From positions 1-64,000 of the forward strand of contig NZ_JAUZVZ010000016.1 in assembly GCF_030717845.1 (NCBI RefSeq): DNA of 64,000 nt. Direction: 5' to 3'. This stretch comes from Alkalimonas collagenimarina. GTDB taxonomy: Bacteria > Pseudomonadota > Gammaproteobacteria > Enterobacterales > Alteromonadaceae. The notes under the pieces are model-generated. The model searched no databases. It saw only the letters and a list, made by a program, of their open reading frames with translations, and was not told the DNA's origin. Positions 43,570 through 53,322 of this stretch are shown piece by piece. Positions within the stretch are counted from its first letter, which is position 1, and each line of letters starts with the position of its first letter. Made by a program: the position numbers and the translations under genes.

Positions 43570-44487
43570 AGCGCGCTGCTGGCGAAGCTTTTCCCGTTCT
43601 GCTTTTTCTGCTGCTTTGTGGGCGTTTTCGGCCTCGGCTTCTGCACATTCCTGCACGATCATGGCCGGGGTTTCAAGTGTAACAGGGCCCAGTTGGTTGG
43701 TACGGATCTCGCTAATCAACAGGCTGCCGGTTTTTTGCAAATCGACCACGCCGCCTTTACGCATGCAGCCACGTTTAGCACCGATGATATCCATCAGCTC
43801 GATCCCTTGCTCTGGCAGCTCATCGATCTGAAAGCGCTGTTTTAAGGCTTCAGGGTAGGCCTGTAACAGGTAATCAGCCGCAAACAGGGCGATATCTGCA
43901 TAATCAAACGCCGTATCTTTGATGGCCCCTGTGATGGCCAGACGATAACCGCAGCTGGGTGGGTTTAACTTGGGCCATAAAAAACCGGGAGTATCGGTAA
44001 GCACGATATTTTTATCAAGTTTAATACGTTGCTGGGTTTTGGTGACGCCTGCTTCATTACCGGTTTTGGCGATGGTGCGCCCTGCGAGGATATTGATAAA
44101 CGTGGATTTGCCAACATTGGGGATCCCCATGATCATGGCTCTGGCGCCTTTTAAGCTCAGATTCCGTTCGGGCAATAACTGTTCACACAAAGCCAGTAAG
44201 CGCTTAATGGGCTCTGGTTCATGCTGGCTGGTAGGCAGAGCACGAATGCCTCGCTCTTGCTCAAGGTGGCTAACCCATTGCTGAGTTAAGGCCGGATCGG
44301 CTAGATCGGCTTTATTGAGTACTTTGATACAAGGGGTTTGCTTGCGCAGTTGTGCCACCAGTGGGTTTTCACTGGAGTAGGGAATACGGGCATCCAGCAT
44401 TTCGATGATGATATCAACCTGAGGCATCACCTCGGCAATTTCTTTGCGGGCCTTGTGCATATGGCCGGGGAACCAGTTGATAGACAT
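43552..44487 (-). CDS. ylqF: YlqF/RbgA-type ribosome biogenesis GTPase
   Basis: The 311-residue circularly permuted GTPase takes part in large ribosomal subunit assembly. G motifs occur in permuted order: G4 NKADL (near residue 58), G1 GIPNVGKSTFIN (near 121), G3 DTPG (near 165). It begins INWFPGHMHKARKEI as in RbgA. The C-terminus has a basic, Ala/Glu-rich tail (EKAEREKLRQQRAKKKYR). It is convergent with yjbH and not part of the surface locus. Confidence 0.92.
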   Translation of the reverse strand: MSINWFPGHMHKARKEIAEVMPQVDIIIEMLDARIPYSSENPLVAQLRKQTPCIKVLNKADLADPALTQQWVSHLEQERGIRALPTSQHEPEPIKRLLALCEQLLPERNLSLKGARAMIMGIPNVGKSTFINILAGRTIAKTGNEAGVTKTQQRIKLDKNIVLTDTPGFLWPKLNPPSCGYRLAITGAIKDTAFDYADIALFAADYLLQAYPEALKQRFQIDELPEQGIELMDIIGAKRGCMRKGGVVDLQKTGSLLISEIRTNQLGPVTLETPAMIVQECAEAEAENAHKAAEKAEREKLRQQRAKKKYR

Positions 44488-44546
44488 AATGAACTCTTAA
44501 CGCTAAATGAGCGCCTAGTATACTGGATTATTGCCGAAAGGTTCTG

Positions 44547-44846
44547 TTAAAAATAGGACAACAAGGGGTAAAGTAGTGCAAAACTAGCCAATAATGGCAA
44601 CGTTAATCCTGAGTTGATAAAGTAGGGCCGCATCTGGATGACGCCCCATTGCTCAAATAAAAGGGTAATAAAACCAATACCAAGCAGAGGAAACAGGATT
44701 TGCAGACTTTGTTCAGAGATCAATGCACTTAGCATAGGAAAAAGCCATAACACCAAGGGCTGACCTAAGGTAGTAAGAACCAGCAGTAACAAAAGAATAA
44801 TAATTTGCCATGCAGAAAACTGTGGTTGTGACTGTAGTGGCTCCAT
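44547..44846 (-). CDS. Small hydrophobic membrane protein, unknown
   Basis: The 99-residue frame encodes three probable membrane segments (about 15-37, 47-63 and 77-97) with few charges. I recognise no family. It lies between the GTPase gene and csiV on the same strand. It has a plausible start but a weak ribosome site. It could be genuine, since the frame fills the gap and the hydrophobicity pattern is regular, but there is no independent support. Confidence 0.5.
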   Translation of the reverse strand: MEPLQSQPQFSAWQIIILLLLLVLTTLGQPLVLWLFPMLSALISEQSLQILFPLLGIGFITLLFEQWGVIQMRPYFINSGLTLPLLASFALLYPLLSYF

Positions 44847-44973
44847 GCTTCACCCAGTTAAACTCTATGATATAGCACCATTCTAGGGCGACACAGAGTG
44901 TATTGTAAGTCTGAAAATGTATCGTTTTGTTACCGAAAAGAGGTTACTTCAAGGTAAACCACTTGTCAACCCA

Positions 44974-46128
44974 TCATTGGGCGGAATTTGAGCGGTCAGA
45001 TTCTGCCGTTGGCGGTTGATAGCGACGAATTTGCACCACCATTCCCAGGCGAGGGTGGTCGATGTAATGCATTTCGCCACTGATCACCCGGCGACTAAAC
45101 TGGATACGATGCTGATGGATTGCACCTTCATCGTCCTTAGCCAGTTGCCGCAAAATGAAGTCGGTATTGATAAATAAATAGTGATCAAGATGAACGCGCA
45201 CAAAGCCATCAAGTTGCCATAACGGTGAGTTTTCATCGATATCCTGCTGTGTATCTGCCTGATAAGCAGCACTGGAGAGGCGATAAAGTCGCAGCGGTTC
45301 ATCTGTGCTTAGTTGCTGATAGCGTTGTTCTATGCGCTCCAGCAAGTGATCTGGCCGTAGCGAAAGGCTGCTTGCTGGTGTCCGTGGGCCCATGGCATTG
45401 GTTTGAACTGGGTCTTTATGGCGTAGATTGTGTCCGGCATACCAGCGGCTGGGGATACTGCGACGATCGGTCACCGGAGCTTGACGAAAGCCACTGTGCA
45501 ACAGTACGTCAATATTCGCTTGTTGTTGCAGCTGACGAGCAATGGAGTCGAGCTGCAATGCGTCGCGTCGCAGCAAGTAGGGTATTGGTTGATGTGCGGA
45601 CTTTCCAACCGGCTGTTGCATCAATGATGCAGGCATTGGTGTCTTGGCTATCCACTGATTGTCGGCAAACAAAGAGTGTTGCCATGGTGACGGTTGGGGC
45701 TCGAAGATACAAAACCCTTCGATGACAGGTGGGGTGAACACATCCACATAGAGATTAAGATCAACCGGTTGCCCGATACTATCAGTCATAATTGATTGGC
45801 CAGTCGCAATTGATTGGCTCTGGTTTGCGGATTGTTGTTCTGGGCAGAGCTCAAGCTGACGTAACAATGGGGCAATATCTGGTTGATACAAGGGCTGCAG
45901 CAGATCAAAGTAGCGAGCGGGCGGAGTCAGCTGGGCATCCGGATTAAACTGCTCAATCAGGTTGGTATCGGGTTGACGCTGAAAGACGATCATTTCCACT
46001 TCAAACCAACGATCACCACTGGCAACACGGGAGGCATCAATCACATTTGCAACTGCCAGGTTAGCAGTCAGGCTCGCTAGTACGCTAATAAACAAAAGCA
46101 GGGCGCCGGTAAACCAATTGTGTTTCAT
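44974..46128 (-). CDS. csiV: CsiV-family periplasmic protein
   Basis: CsiV was described in Vibrio as a peptidoglycan-binding factor needed with D-amino acids for cell-shape integrity. This 384-residue version has a signal peptide (to about residue 28), then RWFEVEMIVFQRQPDTNLIEQF, the family's best-conserved block. It also has VRVHLDHYLFINTDF, and a C-terminal RRVISGEMHYIDHPRLGMVVQIRRY. It overlaps mfd by four bases, the same neighbour as in Vibrio. The middle region is variable. Assignment is firm; function is by analogy. Confidence 0.88.
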   Translation of the reverse strand: MKHNWFTGALLLFISVLASLTANLAVANVIDASRVASGDRWFEVEMIVFQRQPDTNLIEQFNPDAQLTPPARYFDLLQPLYQPDIAPLLRQLELCPEQQSANQSQSIATGQSIMTDSIGQPVDLNLYVDVFTPPVIEGFCIFEPQPSPWQHSLFADNQWIAKTPMPASLMQQPVGKSAHQPIPYLLRRDALQLDSIARQLQQQANIDVLLHSGFRQAPVTDRRSIPSRWYAGHNLRHKDPVQTNAMGPRTPASSLSLRPDHLLERIEQRYQQLSTDEPLRLYRLSSAAYQADTQQDIDENSPLWQLDGFVRVHLDHYLFINTDFILRQLAKDDEGAIHQHRIQFSRRVISGEMHYIDHPRLGMVVQIRRYQPPTAESDRSNSAQ

Positions 46129-49100
46129 GCGTTCTCCATCTGGTGATTGGCGAAATTATGCAGTAATCGCTGCAGGAAGGCTAGCCGTTGCTGCGTATCC
46201 GTTAGTTCGGCGCTGAAGCGTAGCTTCTGCCCACCTTCTAATTTAAAGGTATTCGCCTGCGTTTGGATCAATTCAATAATATAGCCTGGTGCGACCGGTG
46301 TTTGTTCCATAAATTCAACCAGGCCACCTTTTGCATGCGCTTCAATGCGTTTGATGCCTAAGCTTTGTGCTTGCAATTTAAAGACGGACACAGCGACCAA
46401 ATGCTTGCTGGCATCGGGTAATAATCCGAAACGGTCAATTAACTCAACCTGAATTTCATCCAGTTCTTGTTCCGATTGAGCAGAGGCCAGCTTTTTATAA
46501 AAAGATAGCCGCATACTGACGTCAGGAATATAACTTTCTGGTAAAAGTGCCGGAATGCGCAGCTCAATTTCACTCTGCTGGCTTAGTATCTGGTCGAGTG
46601 AGGGTTGTTTGCCTGATTTCAAGGCCTCGACGGCGTGTTCCAGCATGTCCATATAGAGGTGAAAGCCGACCGATTGGATCTGGCCGCTTTGCTCATCACC
46701 GAGCAATTCACCAGCGCCCCGTATTTCTAAATCGTGGGTCGCTAAGGTAAAGCCTGCACCTAAGTCTTCTAAGCTTGCAATAGCGTCTAACCGTTTGCTC
46801 GCATCTTTGGTGAGTCGCTTCACCGGTGGAGTCAGTAAATAGGTATAGGCTTGATGGTGAGAGCGACCAACGCGGCCGCGTAACTGATGCAATTGCGCCA
46901 GACCAAATTTATCGGCCCGGTTGATGATCATGGTGTTGGCGGTTGGCACATCGATACCGGTTTCAACAATGGTCGAGCAGAGCAAGACATTAAAACGTTG
47001 ATGGTAAAAATCGGCCATGATGCGCTCTAAATCACGCTCGCGCATTTGGCCATGAGCGATGGCGATACGGGCTTCCGGCAACAAGGTTTCCAGCTCTTGC
47101 GCCATATTCTCGATGGTGGCTACATCATTGTGCAAAAAGTAGACCTGACCACCGCGCAGAATTTCCCTGAGTACCGCTTCGCGGATCAGTGCGCTATCGA
47201 ACTCGCGAACAAACGTTTTCACGGCCAGACGTTTGGCGGGTGGTGTGGCGATGATGGACAAATCACGCATACCGGAGAGCGACATATTCAGTGTTCGCGG
47301 TATCGGTGTTGCCGTCAGCGTCAGGATATCAATATTGGCCCGCAATGCTTTAATTTTTTCTTTTTGTTTCACGCCAAAACGATGTTCTTCATCGACAATC
47401 AACAAGCCGAGGTTCTGAAAGTGAATATCATCCTGCAGTAATTTATGAGTACCGATCAGAATATCCACTTTGCCGGCGTTGGCATCGGCCAAAATCTCTT
47501 TTTGTTGTTTGGGGCTGATAAAACGAGAGACGACTTCAACCCGAACTGGCCAGTTGGCAAAGCGATCACTAAAATTTTCAAAGTGCTGCTGCGCCAGTAG
47601 GGTGGTTGGTACCAAAATAGCAACCTGATGGCGATCATGCACTGCAACAAAAGCTGCACGCATGGCGACTTCGGTTTTACCGAAGCCGACATCCCCGCAC
47701 ACCAAACGATCCATCGCTTTGGCTTGCTGCATGTCGTTTAAGACGGCTTGAATGGAGTCGTGCTGATCGGCTGTTTCTTCAAATGGAAAGCTATCGGCAA
47801 AAGCAGCATATTCGGCCTGATCCAGTTTAAATGCATAGCCTTTTTGAGCAGCGCGTTGGGCATAGATATCCAGTAACTCGGCAGCGACATCCCGTACTTT
47901 TTCAGCCGCTTTTTTTCGGGTTCGCTCCCAGGTATCGGTGCCCAGCTTGTGTAGCGGCGCATGCTCTGGTTCAGCACCACTGTAGCGGCTGAGCAGATGC
48001 AATGAGGCCACAGGTACATAGAGCTTGCTGGCACCAGCGTACTCTATGGTAACAAACTCCGCACTCATGCCACCGGCGTCCAGAACTTGTAAACCCTGGT
48101 AACGGCCGATGCCATGCTGTAAGTGCACGACGGGCTGGCCGGGGCTCAACTCGGCCAGATTACGAATAATGGTGTCGGAAGACACTTGCTGGCTGCGTTT
48201 TTGCCGTCGGCGTTGACTGATTTTTTGACCAAATAGCTCGTTTTCGCTGATCAGTGCTAATGGCGTGGCGCCTTCCACCAATGCACCTTGTTCCAGTTGG
48301 CCGACCAAAATACCCAGATCATCTTTACTGCGTAAAAACGCAGTCAAGCTATCAAACTGAGGCAGGCTGAGCTGAATGGTTTTTAGTAACTGCAGCAGGC
48401 TTTCGCGGCGACCTTCACTTTCAACAAAAAACAGTGCCTGACCCTGCTGCTGCTTGAGTTGCAGTAAAAACTGCTGCAGCAACTGCAGTGGCTGCTTGTT
48501 TTGATGCACAATGCTGAGTTCAGGCAGTGGTGCAAAAGGGGCGTTGCCGCTACCTGCTTTAGCGGGCAGAGTGGCACTACTCAGCTTTATCCGTTCAAAG
48601 GCTTTGAGCTTGGAAAATAACTGATCGACAGGCAGATACAGGCTAGTCGGAGGCAAGATGGGCCGCAATGGATCAACACATCGATCATCGTAGCGTTTTT
48701 GCAATTCGCGCCAAAACTTATCAGCACTGAACTCGATATCACCTACCAACAAACAACGACTGTTGGCTGGCAGGTAGTCGAACAGGGTTGCACTGCTTTC
48801 ACTAAAGAAAGGAAAGTAATATTCGATTCCAGCTGGAAATACGCCCTTGCTGACTTGTTGGTATAAGGATTCCGGCTCAGTACGCGCCGTAAATTGTTCC
48901 CGGTAGTTGCTGCGAAAGCGATCGATGGCGGCTTGATCGGTTGGGTACTCGTGTGCTGGCAGCAGTTCAATGCGGTCGATCGATTCTAAGGTACGTTGGC
49001 TGTCTGGATCGAAAATACGGATGCCGTCAATTTCATCGTCAAAAAAGTCGATGCGATACGGCAACTGGCTGCCCATCGGGTATAAATCGAGTAAGGAACC

Positions 49101-49619
49101 ACGAACGGAAAATTCGCCATGTTCCATCACTTGATCAACGGCGCGATAGCCGACAGCAGTCAGTTGTTGCTTGAGTTTCACCAGATCGAGTTGCTGTTTG
49201 GTTTCGATCAACAAGCTATGCTGGGCAAGATATTCTGGGCTGCAGACCCGAAGCAACAGCGTATTGACCGGGACAATGACGATGGCTTGCTGCTGTTGTG
49301 GCAGTTGATACAGGGTTTTCAGCCGTTGCGAGATAATATCCTGATGCGGTGAAAATACATCGTACGGCAGCGTTTCCCAATCGGGTAGTGTGAGGATGCT
49401 GACATCTTCGTCAGCGAATACCCGCAGCTCTTGCTCTAACCGCAAAGCGGTTGGCGTATCTGCGACCACAAGTAGGTAAATCGAGGGGTGTTGACGAGCC
49501 TGCTCAACCAGCGTGAGCGGTAAACCTGCGCCATGCAGTTGGCCCCAGCTAATCAAGTCGCCCTGTTTCTTCAGCGCAGGCAGCTGTTGCAACACAGCTG
49601 CAGTGGTTTTTTTGGTCAT
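46125..49619 (-). CDS. mfd: Transcription-repair coupling factor
   Basis: Mfd removes RNA polymerase stalled at DNA damage and recruits UvrA. The 1164-residue protein has the N-terminal UvrB-like part (PDWETLPYDVFSPHQDIISQRL), the RNA polymerase-interacting domain (GQPVVHLQHGIGRYQGL), and the translocase with GDVGFGKTEVAMRA, VDEEHRFGVKQKE, LTATPIPRTLNMS and HQLRGRVGRSHH. The start ATG at 49617-49619 (MTKKTTAAVL) is preferred. An upstream extension to 49739 would overlap the neighbouring gene. All helicase motifs are intact. Confidence 0.96.
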   Translation of the reverse strand: MTKKTTAAVLQQLPALKKQGDLISWGQLHGAGLPLTLVEQARQHPSIYLLVVADTPTALRLEQELRVFADEDVSILTLPDWETLPYDVFSPHQDIISQRLKTLYQLPQQQQAIVIVPVNTLLLRVCSPEYLAQHSLLIETKQQLDLVKLKQQLTAVGYRAVDQVMEHGEFSVRGSLLDLYPMGSQLPYRIDFFDDEIDGIRIFDPDSQRTLESIDRIELLPAHEYPTDQAAIDRFRSNYREQFTARTEPESLYQQVSKGVFPAGIEYYFPFFSESSATLFDYLPANSRCLLVGDIEFSADKFWRELQKRYDDRCVDPLRPILPPTSLYLPVDQLFSKLKAFERIKLSSATLPAKAGSGNAPFAPLPELSIVHQNKQPLQLLQQFLLQLKQQQGQALFFVESEGRRESLLQLLKTIQLSLPQFDSLTAFLRSKDDLGILVGQLEQGALVEGATPLALISENELFGQKISQRRRQKRSQQVSSDTIIRNLAELSPGQPVVHLQHGIGRYQGLQVLDAGGMSAEFVTIEYAGASKLYVPVASLHLLSRYSGAEPEHAPLHKLGTDTWERTRKKAAEKVRDVAAELLDIYAQRAAQKGYAFKLDQAEYAAFADSFPFEETADQHDSIQAVLNDMQQAKAMDRLVCGDVGFGKTEVAMRAAFVAVHDRHQVAILVPTTLLAQQHFENFSDRFANWPVRVEVVSRFISPKQQKEILADANAGKVDILIGTHKLLQDDIHFQNLGLLIVDEEHRFGVKQKEKIKALRANIDILTLTATPIPRTLNMSLSGMRDLSIIATPPAKRLAVKTFVREFDSALIREAVLREILRGGQVYFLHNDVATIENMAQELETLLPEARIAIAHGQMRERDLERIMADFYHQRFNVLLCSTIVETGIDVPTANTMIINRADKFGLAQLHQLRGRVGRSHHQAYTYLLTPPVKRLTKDASKRLDAIASLEDLGAGFTLATHDLEIRGAGELLGDEQSGQIQSVGFHLYMDMLEHAVEALKSGKQPSLDQILSQQSEIELRIPALLPESYIPDVSMRLSFYKKLASAQSEQELDEIQVELIDRFGLLPDASKHLVAVSVFKLQAQSLGIKRIEAHAKGGLVEFMEQTPVAPGYIIELIQTQANTFKLEGGQKLRFSAELTDTQQRLAFLQRLLHNFANHQMENA

Positions 49620-49651
49620 AGGTTGGCTTGTCGCTTTTTTAGCATGAACAG

Positions 49652-50704
49652 TTAGCATGAACGGGGTTTGAGCACACCTTTGGGCAGTTGCATGGTGACA
49701 CAATGCAGGCTGCCATATTGCTGAATAAGGGGCAGGCAATGGATGCCAATCACTTCATGATTTGGGTAGGCACGGCGAATCTGTGCCAGTGCCACTGCAT
49801 CCTGACTGTCGTGGTAGGTGGGTACCAGCACGACCTCATTCATGATCAAATAATTGGCATAACTGGCCGGTAACCGTTCGCCTTCTGCACTAAATTTTGC
49901 GGCGGGCCAGGGCAGAGGGATCAGGTGATAGGGGTTGCCATCCAGTGTTTTTAACTCGGTTAGTTCTTGCGCCATGGCTTGCAATTCGCGAAAGTGCTCA
50001 TCTTTTGGATCGCTGCAACTAACGTACACCAGGGTACGATCTGGCGCAAAGCGAACCAGCGTATCAATATGGGCATCGGTATCATCACCCGCCAGGTAGC
50101 CATGCTCCAGCCAGAGAATACGCTGCAGGCCAAAATGATGGCTTAGCTGCTGCTCTATGTCTGTTTGAGTGAGTGACGGGTTGCGGTTTGGGTTGAGCAG
50201 ACACTTTTTAGTCGCCAGCAAGGTTCCGGCTCCATCGGATTCAATGCCACCTCCTTCCAGCACCAGATCAATGCGTTTTTTGGGCACATCGGCGATGCAG
50301 TCGGCCTGAAACAACCGTTGATTAATGTCGTTATCGAGGTTGGCGCTGAATTTGTCGCCCCAGGCCGTAAAGGTAAAGTCGAGTAAACAAGGCACACCAT
50401 CCTGATTGAGTACCGTGATGGGGCCATGATCACGTGCCCAGGTATCATTGCAGGGAGCTTGCACCAAATGCACTCTATCAAAGTCGATACCATCGTCTTT
50501 CAGCAAGGACACCACATGCTGTTGCACCGAGTCGTTATGACAGACAATAACCAGCTGTTGCCGGCTGGTAATGGCTTTGGCAAGTTCACGATAGACCGCT
50601 TCAACGTCATCGAGCATGTAGGCCCAGTCGGTGTCGTGGTGAGGCCAGGTGAGCATAATGCCGTCTTGAGGGGCCCATTCACTGGGCAGCTTGTAATCTG
50701 ACAC
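49652..50704 (-). CDS. Agmatine deiminase / peptidyl-arginine deiminase family
   Basis: The 350-residue protein probably converts agmatine to N-carbamoylputrescine. It starts VSDYKLPSEWAPQDGIMLTWPH and shows NDTWARDHGPI and EGGGIESDGAGTLLAT. The catalytic Cys lies near the C-terminus in GSLHCVTMQLP. GTG 50704, with AAAGGA upstream, is taken as start; an ATG at 50737 would run into the PilZ gene. No N-carbamoylputrescine amidase gene is adjacent. Substrate assignment follows the AguA-type family but is not proven. Confidence 0.87.
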   Translation of the reverse strand: MSDYKLPSEWAPQDGIMLTWPHHDTDWAYMLDDVEAVYRELAKAITSRQQLVIVCHNDSVQQHVVSLLKDDGIDFDRVHLVQAPCNDTWARDHGPITVLNQDGVPCLLDFTFTAWGDKFSANLDNDINQRLFQADCIADVPKKRIDLVLEGGGIESDGAGTLLATKKCLLNPNRNPSLTQTDIEQQLSHHFGLQRILWLEHGYLAGDDTDAHIDTLVRFAPDRTLVYVSCSDPKDEHFRELQAMAQELTELKTLDGNPYHLIPLPWPAAKFSAEGERLPASYANYLIMNEVVLVPTYHDSQDAVALAQIRRAYPNHEVIGIHCLPLIQQYGSLHCVTMQLPKGVLKPRSC

Positions 50705-50714
50705 TTTGGATCCT

Positions 50715-51323
50715 TTATTCGCTTGCGTCGTCAGCATAGCGACGTTCTTTTTTTAATTTTAACTGCCGGGTTTGTTCATGCAAGCTGGCGCGGACAATCA
50801 GTTCTTGATCTTCATCGCGGATATGGCGATACACCACATCGACCAGCCATTGTTCTTGCTGTGGACGACATTCTATAACTTGTCCCAGGCAAAAAACAGC
50901 GCCTTCACCTTGCGCTAAAAAGACTTTTAACTGCAACCAATCGCCTGCCTGCATGGGTTGCTCGCTCAGTAAACATAAGCCTGAACCACCATAGCTATGG
51001 GTGTAGTAACGAAACTCAATTTGATCTTGTTGTTGCAGCACGTAATGCATCATTAGATCCATTTTTCTGGCCATGTGCTGCAAGTATCGACAGAGTTCAT
51101 CGGCAACATCGCCTAGCCGCGATAAGCTGCGTAGTGAAGATGAGTTCAGTTGCATCATTTCGCCGGCCATCAAAAAAGGCTCCGGGATCAGCGCGAGGAA
51201 GTCATCTTTCGACAGGTTTGCGCCATCTTTATCCAGTGGCTCGGCATTGATACGGATCCGATCTTCAATCTGGAAATAGTCGGCAAAGTCTTCTTTGAGC
51301 TGTGTCAGCTGATTTTGATCCAT
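50715..51323 (-). CDS. PilZ-domain-like protein with altered ligand motif
   Basis: This 202-residue protein has a helical N-terminal half (about 1-100) and a C-terminal PilZ-like barrel (IEFRYYTHSYGGSGLCLLSEQPMQAGDWLQLKVFL). PilZ domains bind cyclic di-GMP through RxxxR and D/NxSxxG. Here the second motif reads HSYGGSG without the acidic or Asn residue in the usual spacing, so binding is doubtful. It lies 10 bases upstream of the deiminase gene on the same strand. A signalling role is only possible. Confidence 0.75.
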   Translation of the reverse strand: MDQNQLTQLKEDFADYFQIEDRIRINAEPLDKDGANLSKDDFLALIPEPFLMAGEMMQLNSSSLRSLSRLGDVADELCRYLQHMARKMDLMMHYVLQQQDQIEFRYYTHSYGGSGLCLLSEQPMQAGDWLQLKVFLAQGEGAVFCLGQVIECRPQQEQWLVDVVYRHIRDEDQELIVRASLHEQTRQLKLKKERRYADDASE

Positions 51324-51416
51324 AAGGCGGCCTTTTGCGGATGCTGAACGATGAATTGTCTGATACTATTGCGTCCAACTTTACCACTTTACGGTGACAT
51401 TGTCCTGAAGATTAGG

Positions 51417-52616
51417 ATGCAACTTCCAGTCAGTTTATGGATCGGCCTGCGTTACAGCCAAAGCCGCAAAGGAAATGCCATTATTTCCTTTATCACATTG
51501 TTTTCTATCGCCGGAATTTTTCTGGGCGTGATGGCGTTGACGCTTGTCAGCTCAGTGATGAATGGCTTTGAAGGCGAATTGAAAAAACGCATTCTTGGCG
51601 TTTTACCACATCTGGTGGTGCAAACCTCAGAGCAGGCAGCTGACGATTGGCAAGCAAGGCTCATGCAGCGCCATGCCAGTATTGCCCTTATCAGTCCTTT
51701 TGTTGAAGCTGAAGCCCTGGTGCAATCCCCTCGTCAACTTACTCCGGTACAATTGCAAGGTGTTGAGGTCGATCAGTTACCAGAATTTATGGCGCAAAGC
51801 TTGATTCTGGGGCGCTGGCAAGAGTTAGACAATGGCCGTTTCCCCATTGTATTGGGCCGGGAACTGGCTGAAGAGCTCGAAGTCTCTCTTGGCGACTCTG
51901 TGCGTTTATCCCTGGCACAAGGCGGCAGTTATACCCCTTTAGGCTGGATGCCGCGACAACGTTTATTTACGGTTACTGGTCTGTTGGATACGGGGTCCGA
52001 GTTGGATCAGGTGTTGGCAGTGGTGAAGCTCTCCGAATTGCAGCAGTTAGCACCACAGGCGCCATTGCAATGGCGTATTCAATTGGCTGAGCCTTTTCAA
52101 GCACCAAAACTCAGTACCTTATTAAGCAAGCAAGTTGATTTTACCCAGGTGCGGGATTGGCGGCAAAGCCATGGTAAACTTTTTGCCGCTGTAGCGATGG
52201 AAAAAGCCATGATGTGGTTGATGCTGTTGCTGATTGTTGCGGTAGCGGCTTTTAATATTGTGTCGGCATTGGTGATGATGGTGACGGAAAAACAGGCCGA
52301 AGTGGCTATTTTGAAAACTCAGGGCATGCAGAATTACCAGTTATTTACCATTTTTGCTATGCAGGGCATGAGCAATGGTGTCATTGGCGCGACCACCGGG
52401 GCTATCGCTGGTGCATTACTCAGTCATTTTATTAACCCATTACTCAGTATGTTTGGCATCTATATTGCCGGAGGGATTGAACTGCCGGTGGTGATGAATG
52501 TCTCTCAAATTCTTGTGATTGTTTGCAGTGCCCTGCTGTTAACTATGCTGGCAGTGATTTATCCTGCCTGGAGGGCGGTGCAAATTGAACCAGCGGAAGT
52601 ACTTCGTGATGAATAG
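51417..52616 (+). CDS. lolC: Lipoprotein-releasing ABC transporter permease LolC
   Basis: LolC forms, with LolE and the LolD ATPase, the inner-membrane machine that frees lipoproteins for the outer membrane. The 399-residue protein has one N-terminal membrane segment ([21 protein letters not shown]), a large periplasmic domain (about 45-265) and three C-terminal segments. [17 protein letters not shown] is the family block after the first helix. ATG 51417 after AGG is chosen over an upstream open extension. It overlaps lolD. Confidence 0.93.
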   Translation: MQLPVSLWIGLRYSQSRKGNAIISFITLFSIAGIFLGVMALTLVSSVMNGFEGELKKRILGVLPHLVVQTSEQAADDWQARLMQRHASIALISPFVEAEALVQSPRQLTPVQLQGVEVDQLPEFMAQSLILGRWQELDNGRFPIVLGRELAEELEVSLGDSVRLSLAQGGSYTPLGWMPRQRLFTVTGLLDTGSELDQVLAVVKLSELQQLAPQAPLQWRIQLAEPFQAPKLSTLLSKQVDFTQVRDWRQSHGKLFAAVAMEKAMMWLMLLLIVAVAAFNIVSALVMMVTEKQAEVAILKTQGMQNYQLFTIFAMQGMSNGVIGATTGAIAGALLSHFINPLLSMFGIYIAGGIELPVVMNVSQILVIVCSALLLTMLAVIYPAWRAVQIEPAEVLRDE

Positions 52617-53322
52617 CGTGATGGATGATGCAAACGTGAATAAAAAAGTGTTAGCTGGCCAGCAACTGGTAAAGTCGTTTCGGGATGGTCAGCACCTGAC
52701 TCCGGTACTGAATGGGGTGAGTTTAGAGTTGTCCGCCGGGCAGATGGTCGCTATTGTCGGCAGTTCAGGTTCGGGTAAAAGCACCCTGCTGCATTTGCTT
52801 GGTACACTTGAGCAGGCCGATAGCGGTAGCCTGCAGCTGATGGGGCAGGAAGTAGCTCGTTTATCCGAGCGGCAAAAAGCTAAACTGCGTAACCAGCACC
52901 TCGGGTTTATTTATCAGTTTCATCATTTATTAATGGATTTTACTGCTCTGGAAAACGTGGCGATGCCCTTGTTGATCCGGGGTGAAACTAAAGCTGTGGC
53001 GGAACAGCAAGCTGAGGCCATGCTGACCCGGGTTGGTTTAGCGCATCGTCTGACACACCGGCCTTCGGAGCTCAGTGGCGGCGAGCGCCAACGCGTTGCC
53101 ATAGCCCGCGCGCTAGTGGCTAAACCAGCGCTGGTTCTGGCTGATGAGCCTACAGGCAACCTTGACCACACAACTGCCGAAAGCATTTACGCGTTGCTGC
53201 GTGAGCTAAATCAGCAATTAGGCACCAGCTTTATTATTGTGACCCACGATCTGCAACTGGCTGCTAAATGCGATCTGCACTATCTGATGCAAGACGGCGT
53301 ATTGGAGCGATCGGATGGCTAA
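52609..53322 (+). CDS. lolD: Lipoprotein-releasing ABC ATPase LolD
   Basis: The ATPase has about 237 residues with Walker [12 protein letters not shown], the Q-loop [18 protein letters not shown], the signature [15 protein letters not shown] and Walker [19 protein letters not shown] is characteristic of LolD. It overlaps lolC by eight bases and lolE by eight. GGAAG at 52595-52599 favours ATG 52609, though 52621 is also possible. All catalytic elements are intact. Confidence 0.95.
   Translation: MNSVMDDANVNKKVLAGQQLVKSFRDGQHLTPVLNGVSLELSAGQMVAIVGSSGSGKSTLLHLLGTLEQADSGSLQLMGQEVARLSERQKAKLRNQHLGFIYQFHHLLMDFTALENVAMPLLIRGETKAVAEQQAEAMLTRVGLAHRLTHRPSELSGGERQRVAIARALVAKPALVLADEPTGNLDHTTAESIYALLRELNQQLGTSFIIVTHDLQLAAKCDLHYLMQDGVLERSDG

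Noticed and set aside
45225-45725. 166-codon plus-strand frame inside csiV
   Set aside because: It is antisense to the csiV frame, which has a signal peptide and family motifs. No start site or domain supports it.
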